DNA of 64,000 bases from Deltaproteobacteria bacterium (GTDB taxonomy: Bacteria; Myxococcota; Kuafuiibacteriia; Kuafuiibacteriales; Kuafuiibacteriaceae): NCBI GenBank assembly GCA_020632995.1, contig JACKEN010000005.1, forward strand, positions 62,001-126,000, read 5' to 3'. The position numbers were made by a program, and so were the translations under genes. Each line of letters begins with the position of its first letter. Position 1 is the stretch's first letter. Below the pieces are notes generated by a model, which was given only the letters and a program-made list of their open reading frames with translations, was not told the origin of the DNA and searched no databases. Of this stretch, positions 50,703-60,044 are shown piece by piece.

Positions 50703-52158
50703 AGGCGGCCGCGTCGAGGAGCGTGGTGGTGAGCTCGTCGAGGTCCAGCGGGCGCTCGAGCACCTCGAAGACGCCGGCCCGGCGGAGCTCGCTCCGGCTG
50801 GGGCCGCCCCCGAGCACGCCGGTGACCACCACCGGGATGGCCTGGAGCCCGTCGGTGGCCGAGACCCGCTCGAGCACCGTCAGGGGCGGGTGGGCCTCGG
50901 CCAGGATCACGTCGGGCCGGGGCGAGGCGCTGGCGGGCAGCTCGTCGAGGGTCACGAAGCGCGCCTCCACCCCGAGGCTCTCGCACAGCTCCGCGAGGAG
51001 GTCGCGCGGGGTGTCGGGGGCCGCCACCACGAGCAGGCGCTCCAGGGCCCTGAGGGGCGCGGCGGGGGTCTCGGCGGTGGTGGCCACGTCGGCCAGCTCG
51101 GCCAGGGGGACGGTCAGGGACCAGACGAAGCGCTCGCCCTGGCTCCGCACCGCGAGGCGCCCACCCAGGCCCTCGGCCAGGCGGGCCGCGACCGCGACCG
51201 CGACCCCGCTCCCCAGGCTCTGGTGATCGTTGGCGCCCTGGAAGCCCGCGAACCACCCCTGCCGCACCTCGAGGGGCTCCACGCCGCCGTCGGTGATCTG
51301 GATGTGCAGTTCGTCTTGCGGTTGGAGGTCGACCTGGGTGTGCACGAACTCGGCGTCGGGGGAGAGGCGGTGGGCGGTGCGCAGGACGCAGCGCAGCGCC
51401 CGGGCGAGGCGCCGCCCGTCCACCCGGGCGTAGCGTCGGACCGCGGCGGTGATGTCGAGGGCGCCACCCACCCGCCCGTCGGGCCCGGTCCGGACCTCGT
51501 GGTGGACGTCGCGGAGCAGGCGCCACAGATCCAGGTCCTCCTCCGCGGAGGCGTCGGGGCCGCTGTCCAGGCGGGCCAGCTCCACCACGTCGTCCAGCAG
51601 GTTCAAGAGGTACCGGGCCTGGACGTCCAGGTTGTCGAGGCAGAGGGTCAGCTCGTCCGGCTCCATGCGGACGCCCTGAGCCCTCAGGAGCTGGGTGAAG
51701 GCGAGGATCGAGCTCACCGGGGTGCGCACCTCGTGCCCGACGTGGGCGAGGAAGGCCGACTGCGCGGCGCGGGTGGCCTCCGCTGCCGCGGTGAGGGCGA
51801 GGGTCTGGTCTTCGGCGCGGCGGACCTGGGCCCGCGTCAGGCGGCCGAGCCACTCATCGATCAGGGTCGCGAGGCGCCGCTCCGCGTCCAGCGCCTCGGG
51901 CGGCCCGGTTCGGAGCCGGGCCAGCGCGGCGCGAGCCGGGGCGAGCAAGCTGTCTTGCACTACGGCTGCGGTGTGGGACGCGCCGCGGGGCCGGGCCACG
52001 AAGGCCTCGAGCGGTCCGGGGTCCTCTTGCAGGGCCAGCGCCTGCCACCCCGCCCAGGCCTCGGCCAGCAGGTCGCCGGGCAGGTCGGGCCGCGCCACCG
52101 GCGCAGTGACGGCGTCGGCGAGCGCCTCCCGCGCGGCATGGGACAGGGCCGGAGCCAT
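50689..52158 (-). CDS. degenerate hybrid histidine kinase with pseudo-receiver
   Basis: The protein is 489 aa from ATG 52158. An earlier ATG at 52254 would overlap the first codon of the divergent gene and is less likely. Residues about 1-150 are helical and unrecognised. The HisKA H-box FLAHVGHEVRTPVSSI is intact. The HATPase is eroded: the N-box Asn is gone (LRCVLRTAHRLSP), the G1 box reads DGGVEPL, and the G2 region is SLGSGVAVAVAARLAEGLGG. The C-terminal receiver fold (RLLVVAAPDTPRDLLAEL ... DVILAEAHPPL ... EVLERPLDLDELT) has lost the acidic pair, the phospho-Asp and the Lys. It is still an open, well-formed gene, so it may work as a non-catalytic scaffold. Convergent with the hypothetical lipoprotein gene. 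Confidence 0.78.
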   Translation of the reverse strand: MAPALSHAAREALADAVTAPVARPDLPGDLLAEAWAGWQALALQEDPGPLEAFVARPRGASHTAAVVQDSLLAPARAALARLRTGPPEALDAERRLATLIDEWLGRLTRAQVRRAEDQTLALTAAAEATRAAQSAFLAHVGHEVRTPVSSILAFTQLLRAQGVRMEPDELTLCLDNLDVQARYLLNLLDDVVELARLDSGPDASAEEDLDLWRLLRDVHHEVRTGPDGRVGGALDITAAVRRYARVDGRRLARALRCVLRTAHRLSPDAEFVHTQVDLQPQDELHIQITDGGVEPLEVRQGWFAGFQGANDHQSLGSGVAVAVAARLAEGLGGRLAVRSQGERFVWSLTVPLAELADVATTAETPAAPLRALERLLVVAAPDTPRDLLAELCESLGVEARFVTLDELPASASPRPDVILAEAHPPLTVLERVSATDGLQAIPVVVTGVLGGGPSRSELRRAGVFEVLERPLDLDELTTTLLDAAAFTPE

Positions 52159-52252
52159 CAATTCCGCAATGTGCCGCCGGATCAAGGGCGGGTCAAACCG
52201 CCATGGGGGGCGCCAAGTCGGGCGGGAAGGCGGTAATCTCTTCAGGGTCACC

Positions 52253-54823
52253 ATGCGTCGTCTCATCGTCGTGCCTCTGCTCCTCCTGGTGACCCGCTGC
52301 GTCGGGCCGGTGGAGCCGCTGCGCCTGGAGCTGGGCCGGCTCGAGGTGCCGGCGGTGGTCGAGGTGGGCGTGGTGCAGGCGGGCGAGCCCCGCGAGGTCA
52401 CCTTCACGGTCAGCAACCCCGGGCCGGGCCCCCTGTTCTTCCGCGAGGCCCGGCTCGAGCCCGGCGCGGCGAACGACACCTACGTATTCGACGTCGGCGC
52501 GCTCCCGGACTGGCTCTTGGCGGGGGAGAGCGTGGAGGTGCCGGTGCGCTTCACCACCGTCGGCGAAGCGGGGGTGGTCACCGCCCGGCTCGCGATCTTC
52601 ACCAACACCGACGACCCAGAGCAGCCCGGCACGAAGCAGCAAGCCGAGGTGCTCCTGCGCGCCGAGGGCCTCCGCTACGGCCTGGCGGTGAGCCCCCTGC
52701 CCGTGGACCTCGGCACGGTGCCGGCCGGGGTGGTGGGGACTCAGGTGATCACCGTCACCAACCGGCTCGACCGGCCGGTGACGGTATACGCGCCCGATCA
52801 CGAAGACGGGCGGGTGTACTTCCTCGGGGTGGAGGGCGAGGGGCGCTTCGAGGTGGCGGAGCCGGTGGAGACCTGGGGCCGGGTGCCAGCCGGGAACGCG
52901 GAGCTCGGGCCGGGGGCGTCCCTGCGCCTGACCCTCACCTATCAGGCGCCCGCGGTGCCGCTGGGCGACGGCGGGCGGGCCACGTTCCGCCTCGCCGGCT
53001 GCAGCAACCTGACCTGCGCCCAGCCGGTCCCGGTGCTCGCGAGCACCGACAACGACGCGCTGGTCTGCGCGCCGGAGCGGGTGGACTTCGGGCGCGTGTA
53101 CCCGGGCGAGAGCCAGGCGCGCGAGGTGACCTGCGCGAGCCGAGCCGCGGTGCCCCTCGAGGTGATCGTGGCCGAGGTGGCGGTGGGCGGCGCGCCCGAG
53201 CTGTGGGCAGGGGCGCCCAGCGCGGCGTGGGTGACCCCTGGGGGCACGATCCGGATCCCGGTGCACTTCTCGCCGACGCAAGACACCTTGCTTCGAGGTG
53301 GCCTCGCGGAGGGGATCTTCACCCTGTTGGCGCGGGATCCGGTGAGCGGTGGGGTGGCCCGCTCTGAGGTGTCGCTCGTCGGCCAGGTGGGCGGCGCGCG
53401 GCTCGTGGTGCGGCCCAACCCGCTGGACTTCGGTGAGGTGGCCCTCGACACCTACCTGGTGCAGCGCCTCGAGCTCGAGAACATCGGCTTCGACCCCCTC
53501 CAGATCCGGCAGATCGTGCCCGACCTCGCGGGCACGGGCGCCTTCGACGCCGACACCAGCCCGATCACCCTTCAGCCGGGCGAGGTGGTGGAGCTCGAGG
53601 TGCGCTTCGCGCCCCGCGTCCCCGGCACCATCCGCTCCCAGATCCGCTTCGTCAGCAACGACGCGGCCGAGCCCACCCAGGACGTCGACATGATCGGCAA
53701 CGGCCTCGACCTGCCGCCCTGCCGCTACGGGCTCGAGCCGCCGGAGCTCAACTTCGGGTCGGTGTTCGTCGAGCAGTCCGCGCAGCAGCACCTGGTGGTG
53801 CGGAACGTGGACCGCGGGGACTGCCTGGTCCGCCAGGTCCGCATCGAGCCCGCGGCCGGCACCGCCGAGGGCGTCTTCAGCCTGACCAGCCCGGTGTCGG
53901 ATCCGCTCGTGCTGGGGCCGGGCCAGGTGTTGGACCTCGGGGTGGCCTTCACCCCGGATCAGGCCGGCGGCGCGCAAGCCTGGTTGACGTTCTACGTGTC
54001 GGACCCGCAGAACCCCGCGCCGCGCATCCCGCTGCGTGGGGTCGGGCGGCCCCTCCTCGAGGTGATCTGCCCCCCCGACGTCACCACCCCGGCCGGTGAC
54101 CCGGTGGTGCTGGCCCTGCACGCCGATGGCATCGGGACCGTCGTCGCCTACGACTGGTCGATCGTCTCTGCCCCCGCCGGCGGCATCGGCACCCCCGACC
54201 AGTGGAGCCCAGCGCCGCCCACCAGCGCGACCGAGGCGTTCCTGCCCTTCATCGTGGGCGTCTACACCCTCCAGGCCACGGTGACCGACGACCAGGGGCG
54301 CCAGGCAGCTTGCACGACCGAGGTCACCGCGGAGGGGCGGGGCCTGCGCGTCACCCTGACCTGGGACGGCCCCGGCGACGTCGACCTCCACGTGCGCCGT
54401 CGCATGACCATGCCCTGGTTCACCGACGACGACTGCTACTACGCGAACCGGACCCCGGAGTGGGACCCGAGCTGGCCGCGCTCCGAGGGCCCCAACCCCG
54501 AGCTGGACTTCGACAACACCACCGCCAACGGCCCCGAGAACACCCGGATCAACGTGGTGGTGGTGGGCGAGGAGTACACCATCGGAGCCCACAACTTCGG
54601 GCGGGCCCAGGGGCGGCGGGCCACCATCCAGATCTTCTGCGGCGGCGGGACGGTGGCCGACGCCACCTTCACCTCCCGGCCGCTCCAGGGCAACGACGGC
54701 GGGACGTGCACCGCCAACGACTTCTGGAAGGTCGCCACGGTGGTGTTCGAGAACCAGTCGGTGTGTCGGATCACCCACCTGGACGAGTACCCGACGTCAC
54801 AGGAGATGTGCAGCCACTTCTGA
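52253..54823 (+). CDS. choice-of-anchor D-type lipoprotein with DUF2135/YfaP-like C-terminus
   Basis: This is an 856-aa protein. The signal peptide RRLIVVPLLLLVTRC has Arg at -1 of the putative lipid Cys, which is not canonical, so lipidation is uncertain. Residues about 20-590 are four or five ASH/choice-of-anchor D-type Ig-like repeats (L-x-V-x-P-x-x-x-D-F-G-x-V ... V-T-V-x-N ... L-x-P-G), for example VVRPNPLDFGEVALDT and ELNFGSVFVEQSAQQ. A PKD-like domain follows (about 600-690; VVAYDWSIVSAPAGG). The final 150 residues (LTWDGPGDVDLHV, ELDFDNTTANGPENT, YTIGAHNFG) match the DUF2135/YfaP type. Extracytoplasmic, structural or adhesive. The ATG is divergent from the kinase-like gene. Confidence 0.83.
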   Translation: MRRLIVVPLLLLVTRCVGPVEPLRLELGRLEVPAVVEVGVVQAGEPREVTFTVSNPGPGPLFFREARLEPGAANDTYVFDVGALPDWLLAGESVEVPVRFTTVGEAGVVTARLAIFTNTDDPEQPGTKQQAEVLLRAEGLRYGLAVSPLPVDLGTVPAGVVGTQVITVTNRLDRPVTVYAPDHEDGRVYFLGVEGEGRFEVAEPVETWGRVPAGNAELGPGASLRLTLTYQAPAVPLGDGGRATFRLAGCSNLTCAQPVPVLASTDNDALVCAPERVDFGRVYPGESQAREVTCASRAAVPLEVIVAEVAVGGAPELWAGAPSAAWVTPGGTIRIPVHFSPTQDTLLRGGLAEGIFTLLARDPVSGGVARSEVSLVGQVGGARLVVRPNPLDFGEVALDTYLVQRLELENIGFDPLQIRQIVPDLAGTGAFDADTSPITLQPGEVVELEVRFAPRVPGTIRSQIRFVSNDAAEPTQDVDMIGNGLDLPPCRYGLEPPELNFGSVFVEQSAQQHLVVRNVDRGDCLVRQVRIEPAAGTAEGVFSLTSPVSDPLVLGPGQVLDLGVAFTPDQAGGAQAWLTFYVSDPQNPAPRIPLRGVGRPLLEVICPPDVTTPAGDPVVLALHADGIGTVVAYDWSIVSAPAGGIGTPDQWSPAPPTSATEAFLPFIVGVYTLQATVTDDQGRQAACTTEVTAEGRGLRVTLTWDGPGDVDLHVRRRMTMPWFTDDDCYYANRTPEWDPSWPRSEGPNPELDFDNTTANGPENTRINVVVVGEEYTIGAHNFGRAQGRRATIQIFCGGGTVADATFTSRPLQGNDGGTCTANDFWKVATVVFENQSVCRITHLDEYPTSQEMCSHF

Positions 54824-54838
54824 GTTGGTTCGTTCTCT

Positions 54839-56680
54839 TCAGAAGACCAGTCGCTCGAGCGAGAAGGCCAGCACCACCAAGCCCCGCAGGGTGCCTTGCG
54901 CGGTGGTCGACGCGAGGGGCCACATGAGGTCGTCGAGGGCGGCCTCGGGCCGGGTCCAGCGGCTGTAGCCCACCTCCAGGGCGAGGGAGAGCACCGCCCA
55001 GGGTGCGGCGCGGGGGCCGTCGCGCAGGTGCCAGCGCCGCTCGGCGCTCACGCTCGCCTCGAGCGCCTGGTCGTCGAGCCCGCGCAGGCTCTGGCGGAAG
55101 GTGGCGAGGCCGGCCGCGCCCCAGGCGCCGTCCTCGGTACGCAGGACACCTTGCAGCTGGAGGTGGGCCCGGGGCGTGAAGCGACCCGGGAGGCCCGGCC
55201 ACGTCACATTCTCGAGGGCGAGGCCGGTGGAGAGCACGAGGTTCCGCAGGGGGAAGGTGGGGTCGAGGGCGTTGTCCAGGAGGGCGAAGCTCGCGTGGGC
55301 CTCCACCGGGCGCATCGCCCACCGGCCGGTCGCGCCGTCGTGCTGCACCTGGGCCAGGGTGCCGCCGAGCCCGAACACCCCGCGGGGGGCGCAGGCCTGG
55401 AACCACGCCGCCACGGGCGGGTGGAGGCGGCCGCCCGGCTCTTGGCAGAAGAAGAGGCGCTGGGCCTGGATGCCGGTGAAGTGGGTCACCAGGCCGCGCT
55501 CGGCGGTGTAGAGGGTGGTGTAGCGGATGATCGCGAGGTCGCCCCCGGGCCCGTCGGCCCTGGCACCTACGACCTCGAGGCCTCCCGCAGCTCGAGCCCC
55601 CACCGCGCCCGCCGTGGCCCGGACCCCGAGGATCCGGATGCCGGAGAGGGTCTCGTCGGCGGAGCCGTCCCGCGCTTCGCCGGGCTGCGCCGAGCTGCGC
55701 CCTCCGCTCGCGGACTGCGGCGTCGTGCGGGCGACCTGGGCCACCAGGGCCTCGAAGTCGGCCGGGGTGAAGGGGCCGGGGCCGAGGTTGGAGCCCTCGG
55801 GGGGCGTCAACGTGAGCTGCACACCGCTCGCGGCGGGTCGGTGCAGCGGCGCCGGCGCGCCTTCTTTGCACCCCAGCGCGGTGGGCTCGGGGACCAGCCA
55901 CGGGTGCAGGGTGGGGCCGAAGGCCAGGTTGCGGCGAAGGAGCAGGCCGGCCCCCGGCACCGGCACCTCGGCGCTCCACCACCGGCCCTCGACCTGATCG
56001 AGGGCTCGGCGGGTCGCGTCGAGGTCCAGGGCGCCGAGGGCCTCGAGGGCGGCGTCCATCTCGGCGTCCAGCGCCTGATCCCAGGGCTCGGGCCTCGCCC
56101 AGGCCCTCGCCCCGAGCGTGGCGCCGAGGAGGTCGGAGTACAGGTCCTCGGGGGAGAAGGCGCTGAAGGTCTCGGAGAAGAAGGGCACGACCCGGCCGCC
56201 TGCCCCGGTGGTGATCTCGTGCCACACCGTGAGGTCGAACGCCGCCTGCGCGGCGCTGTCGGAGGTAGGCGGGGCAAGGAGGGTTGCGCCGCCGTCGGCG
56301 GTGGCGAGCGCGACCGGCCCGCCGCGCGCGGCCTCGAGCCGGGCCCTGAGGTGGGCGTACAGGTCGGCGGCGGAGCGGAGGTGCCCCAGGTCGATGAAGC
56401 CGCCCCGGCAGGTGTAGACCAGGCCGTTTCGCTCCTCGAATACGGTGCGGGCCCGGTAGCGGTGGTGGCCGAGGGCGCCGCGGGCCACCACGTTCTCTAC
56501 CCCCACCGGCGGGCGCAGGACCCCGAGGCGGAGCTCGAGGTCGTGCCCGAGGGCGCAGCAGATCCTCAGCCGCGGCGGATACTCGGCCGCGTCCGTGGGC
56601 GGGGCCGCGGCGGCGGGCGCGGCGAGCAGCAGGAGCAAAGCAGCCTGCGCGAACGACCGCGAGCGATGCTCGGCTGCCAT
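54839..56680 (-). CDS. DUF4056-like secreted protein with C-terminal barrel-like region
   Basis: This is a 613-aa protein with a signal peptide (FAQAALLLLLAAPAAAA). Residues about 35-290 resemble DUF4056: RLRICCALGHDLELRLG, VYTCRGGFIDLGHLRSAAD and AFDLTVWHEITTG. They include WHEI, a metalloprotease-like turn without the full zinc motif. After a Ser/Ala-rich hinge, residues about 390-613 show alternating strands and a final Phe (FSLERLVF), suggesting an outer-membrane barrel. The role is unknown. It is the last gene of the crtC unit, 9 bp after the preceding stop. Palindrome copies at 54886, 55141 and 56274. Confidence 0.65.
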   Translation of the reverse strand: MAAEHRSRSFAQAALLLLLAAPAAAAPPTDAAEYPPRLRICCALGHDLELRLGVLRPPVGVENVVARGALGHHRYRARTVFEERNGLVYTCRGGFIDLGHLRSAADLYAHLRARLEAARGGPVALATADGGATLLAPPTSDSAAQAAFDLTVWHEITTGAGGRVVPFFSETFSAFSPEDLYSDLLGATLGARAWARPEPWDQALDAEMDAALEALGALDLDATRRALDQVEGRWWSAEVPVPGAGLLLRRNLAFGPTLHPWLVPEPTALGCKEGAPAPLHRPAASGVQLTLTPPEGSNLGPGPFTPADFEALVAQVARTTPQSASGGRSSAQPGEARDGSADETLSGIRILGVRATAGAVGARAAGGLEVVGARADGPGGDLAIIRYTTLYTAERGLVTHFTGIQAQRLFFCQEPGGRLHPPVAAWFQACAPRGVFGLGGTLAQVQHDGATGRWAMRPVEAHASFALLDNALDPTFPLRNLVLSTGLALENVTWPGLPGRFTPRAHLQLQGVLRTEDGAWGAAGLATFRQSLRGLDDQALEASVSAERRWHLRDGPRAAPWAVLSLALEVGYSRWTRPEAALDDLMWPLASTTAQGTLRGLVVLAFSLERLVF

Positions 56681-56689
56681 GGCCCTCGC

Positions 56690-57442
56690 TCAGCGGAAGA
56701 GGGTCGAGGCCCGGCGGATGACCTCGGGGCAGGTGGCGCGGGCGGGCACGCGCCGCATGCGGAAGTAGCTCCGCCCCGGCTCCGGGTGGGGCCGGTTGTC
56801 GGGGTTGCCGGCCAGGACGTCGCGGCTCGCCCCGAGCACCACCTGCTCCGCCTTCCAGCGCACCAGGCCCGCGATGCGGTCCGGCGCGAGCACCGCGCCT
56901 TCGAGTGCGCTCTCGTCGCGCTGGACCACGTAGATCTCGCCCTTGACCAGCCCCTCCACCTGGACCGTCAACCCAGGTTGACCGTCCTCGTCGGCGTCCA
57001 CCAGGCGCGGATCGCTCGGCGCGGTGGGGAGCGCCTCGCGGCTCGGATCCTCGAGGGCGGCACCTCGCACTCGGACCGGCCTCGACTCCTCGTAGCGCAG
57101 GCGCCCCTCGTCCGCGGCCAGGCGGGCGGGGGCGGAGGCCCCCGACACCGCGCGCAAGAAGGCGCGGGGGAAGCGGGCCCGCACCGCGCCGCCCAGGGAG
57201 TCGTTGGCGAGCGCGCAGACCCGCTCGGTGACCTCGTAGCCGCTCGCGGTCTTGCGCACGTCTACGATGGAGATGGCCCGGGTCTCGGAGGTGATGTCAC
57301 CGACCACCGGGACGTCGGACAGGGCGGTGGTCACCTCGAGGCGGGCCCACCGCCCGCTGAGGTCGGGGGGCGCGGCGGGGGCGCCAGCCACCGCGAGGAG
57401 CGCGAGCGCAGGCAGACCTGCGCGGGTGATGCCGGGCCTCAC
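56690..57442 (-). CDS. periplasmic protein of unknown function in the carotenoid operon
   Basis: This is a 250-aa protein with a GTG start overlapping the crtD stop (GTGA) and a signal peptide (GLPALALLAVAGAPAAP). The body begins DLSGRWARLEVTTALSDV and contains YEVTERVCALANDSLGG, DADEDGQPGLTVQVEGL and EIYVVQRDESALEG. It reads as a small lipocalin-like or beta-barrel fold, and I recognise no family. Its place between a carotenoid desaturase and a DUF4056-like protein suggests a role in exporting or binding pigment, which is inference. A 16-bp perfect palindrome lies at 56967-56982. Confidence 0.68.
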   Translation of the reverse strand: MRPGITRAGLPALALLAVAGAPAAPPDLSGRWARLEVTTALSDVPVVGDITSETRAISIVDVRKTASGYEVTERVCALANDSLGGAVRARFPRAFLRAVSGASAPARLAADEGRLRYEESRPVRVRGAALEDPSREALPTAPSDPRLVDADEDGQPGLTVQVEGLVKGEIYVVQRDESALEGAVLAPDRIAGLVRWKAEQVVLGASRDVLAGNPDNRPHPEPGRSYFRMRRVPARATCPEVIRRASTLFR

Positions 57443-58932
57443 GCCCACCTCCGGGCCGGGCCGAGGTCCTCGAGGCAGGCGTCGGCGGCGGCGAGGCCGG
57501 AGAGCGCGCACAGGGGGAGGCCCCCGCCGGGGTGGGCGCTGCCGGAGGCGAGGTAGAGCCCCGGCACTGCACCCACGCGGTTGGGTGGGCGGCCGAAGGC
57601 GGCGAACGTCGAGTTGGAGGCGGCGCCGTAGATCGCCCCCCGGCTCCCCGGGAAGCGGGCGGCGAGCTCGGTCGGGGTGCGGGACCACACCCTAGGGTCG
57701 GCCTCCTCGAGCAGGTCTGCTTGCAGCAGGCGCCGTCGCACCGTCTCGGCCAGGACCTCGTGCTCCTCGCGGGGGCGCGGACCGGTCGCCGGCTCGGCCG
57801 GGGCGTTGGCCATGACGAAGAGCGGCTCGGCGTCCGGCCACCCCGGGCGCCCGTGGCAGGGCTCCTGGGCGCACAGGTAGACGGTCGGGTCTCGTGGGGC
57901 GCGGTCCCGCCGGAAGATGTCCGTGAACTCCTCGAGGTAGTCGGTGGGGAAGAGCACCGCGTGGGCGGGCCGCGGCACGGCTGGGCGCCGCGCTCGGTAC
58001 ACCGCGGTGTAGCCGGACATCGACGGGGTGCTCGGGGCCGACAGCGCCCGGCGGTGCATGGGCGGCAGGAGGTCTTGCGCGAGCTGGGCGACGTCCGCGT
58101 TGCACACCACCGCGCGGGCGGGCACCGCGCCCGACGCGGTCTCGATCGCCCGCACCGCGCCTCGCTCCACCCGCAGCCCGGTGACCGGGGTGTCGTAGCG
58201 GAGCTCGACCCCCAGGCCGAGCGCCACCCGCTCGAGGGCGCGCACGAGGGCGTGGATCCCGCCCTCCACCCCGAAGCCGCCGAGCCCCAGCTCCACCCAC
58301 GCGATGCAGCTCAGGGTTGCCGGCGCGCTGGTGACGTCGGAGCCGTTGTAGGTCGCGTAGCGCGCGAGGAGCCACTGCAGATGAGAGCTCCGGACCTGCT
58401 TGGTGATCGCGCTCCACATGCTTCGCAGACCGTCGATCTGGCGCAGGGCCGAGAAGCGCGTCACCCCCATGCGGAGCAGGCTCCCCATGCTCGGGGCGGG
58501 GCCGTAGACGAAGTTCGGCGCCCCCGCGTCCCAGATCCTGCGCGCGTGATCCAGGAACCCGGCCAGCTCGCGGGCGGGGTCGGCGCCCAGGGCGGCCTTC
58601 ACCGAGGCGAGGGTGTCCTCCGGGGTGCGCTCGACGTCGAGGACCACGCCGTCCGGATAGTGGTAGCGGAAGGCCGGCGTGGGCTGGCGCAAGCCGACCT
58701 GCTCGGTGAGCGAGGTGCCGGCCCGGCGGAAGATCCGGTCGAACACGTCGGGCAGGGTCAGGACGCTCGGTCCGGTGTCGACCTCGACCCCGTCCACCAC
58801 CTCGACCCCGGCCTTGCCACCCGGGCCGGCGGCGGCCTCGAGCACCACCACCCGCTGCCCCCCCGCGGCGAGGTTCACCGCCGCGCTCAGGCCGCCGATC
58901 CCGGCCCCGATCACCACCACCGCGTCGCTCAT
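57439..58932 (-). CDS. crtD: carotenoid 3,4-desaturase, CrtD-like (CrtI family)
   Basis: This is a 497-aa FAD-dependent desaturase. It has the dinucleotide fold VVIGAGIGGLSAAVNLA at the N-terminus, LEAAAGPGGKAG, DTGPSVLTLPDVF, and a C-terminal FAD motif (LYLASGSAHPGGGLPL, CALSGLAAADACLE). All are typical of CrtI/CrtD/CrtO-type enzymes. The lesser conservation with phytoene desaturases and the crtC neighbour point to CrtD, which adds the 3,4 double bond after 1,2-hydration. The ATG overlaps the glycosyltransferase stop (ATGA). Palindrome copies lie at 57711, 58065 and 58689. Confidence 0.85.
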   Translation of the reverse strand: MSDAVVVIGAGIGGLSAAVNLAAGGQRVVVLEAAAGPGGKAGVEVVDGVEVDTGPSVLTLPDVFDRIFRRAGTSLTEQVGLRQPTPAFRYHYPDGVVLDVERTPEDTLASVKAALGADPARELAGFLDHARRIWDAGAPNFVYGPAPSMGSLLRMGVTRFSALRQIDGLRSMWSAITKQVRSSHLQWLLARYATYNGSDVTSAPATLSCIAWVELGLGGFGVEGGIHALVRALERVALGLGVELRYDTPVTGLRVERGAVRAIETASGAVPARAVVCNADVAQLAQDLLPPMHRRALSAPSTPSMSGYTAVYRARRPAVPRPAHAVLFPTDYLEEFTDIFRRDRAPRDPTVYLCAQEPCHGRPGWPDAEPLFVMANAPAEPATGPRPREEHEVLAETVRRRLLQADLLEEADPRVWSRTPTELAARFPGSRGAIYGAASNSTFAAFGRPPNRVGAVPGLYLASGSAHPGGGLPLCALSGLAAADACLEDLGPARRWA

Positions 58933-60044
58933 GCCCCGCCTCCCTCCGAGGGCGCGGGGCGGTACACGCGCCCGCGCCATGTCAATCTGCCTTGCCGCGT
59001 CCGTCGCCAGGACTCCACCGCGATGGCCACCAGGGCCAGGACCCCCAGCGGGTGGAGCAGCACCCCCTCCGGGGGCTGGCGGTGCCTGAGGGCGAGGATG
59101 GTCCGCAGGACGAGGTTGGCCGCCACCGCCCACCCCGCCCCGGGGAGCCCCGCCACGAGCGCCCCGTAGGGCAGGACGAAGGCGGCGAGGTACAGGGCCA
59201 CCGCCACCGCGAGGGCGCATGGCCGCCCGCCGAGGCCGGGGTAGAGGTTCTTGGCGAACCCCGACCAGATCTCGGGCCAGCCGGAGTACATGCGGCAGGC
59301 GGCGACGTGGTGGCCGTCCGCGAACACCACCCGCAGGCCCTCGCCCTTGGCCCGCCGGCACAGCGCCATGTCGTCCACCACCGCGTCGCGCACCGCGCTG
59401 AAGCCGCCCACCGCGCGGTACGCCTCGCGGCGCGCCATGAGGAGCTGGCCGTTCGCGGCGAGGAAGCGCACGTCGCGGCTCTTGTGGGTGAGGGCGAGCG
59501 GGAACCAGCTCACGTAGGTCAGGTGCAACAGGGGCAGCACGAGGCGCTCGGCGAAGGACTCCATGCGCTGGCGGGGCACCGCGGTGAGGAGCTGGGCCCG
59601 CTCGGCGTCGAGCAGGGTGGCGAGGCGCGCGGGGCCGTCGGGTGCGAGCCGGACGTCGGCGTCGACGAAGAGGAGCAGGTCACCTTGCGCAGCCTCGGCC
59701 AGGCGGTGGCAGGCGTGGGGCTTGCCCACCCACCCGGGCGGGAGCGGCCCGCCCGCCAGGACGTGGAGGCGTGGATCTTCGGCCGCCAACCGGGCGAGGA
59801 TGGCGGGGGTGTCGTCGGTGGAGTGGTCATCGTAGACCAACACCTCTCGCACCGGGGCGGCGAGCGCGGCCCGGACGCAGGCCTCGATGTTGGCGGCCTC
59901 GTCCCGGGCGGGGATGAGCACGCTGACCCCGGCTACCGAGGCCTCGCTCCGCCGGGGGCGGGGCCAGGTGAAGAGGTTGACGAGCCCCAGCCCCAGGGTG
60001 AGGGCGGGCAGGGCGAAGACGAGCCATGGGATCAGCGCACTCAT
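58929..60044 (-). CDS. GT2 glycosyltransferase, probable carotenoid glucosyltransferase
   Basis: This is a 371-aa membrane glycosyltransferase. After an N-terminal membrane helix (FALPALTLGLGLVNLF) comes a GT-A domain: VSVLIPARDEAANIEACV, VLVYDDHSTDDTPAIL, LLLFVDADVRLAPDG (DxD), VVDDMALCRRAKGEG and a QxxRW-like GWPEIWSGFAKNL. Two or three C-terminal helices follow. Family relatives (CruC/CrtQ type) glycosylate hydroxylated carotenoids. The 4-bp overlaps with both crtC and crtD support a sugar-transfer step onto the 1-hydroxyl made by CrtC, as in myxobacterial carotenoid glycosides. Acceptor inferred, not shown. Confidence 0.82.
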   Translation of the reverse strand: MSALIPWLVFALPALTLGLGLVNLFTWPRPRRSEASVAGVSVLIPARDEAANIEACVRAALAAPVREVLVYDDHSTDDTPAILARLAAEDPRLHVLAGGPLPPGWVGKPHACHRLAEAAQGDLLLFVDADVRLAPDGPARLATLLDAERAQLLTAVPRQRMESFAERLVLPLLHLTYVSWFPLALTHKSRDVRFLAANGQLLMARREAYRAVGGFSAVRDAVVDDMALCRRAKGEGLRVVFADGHHVAACRMYSGWPEIWSGFAKNLYPGLGGRPCALAVAVALYLAAFVLPYGALVAGLPGAGWAVAANLVLRTILALRHRQPPEGVLLHPLGVLALVAIAVESWRRTRQGRLTWRGRVYRPAPSEGGGA

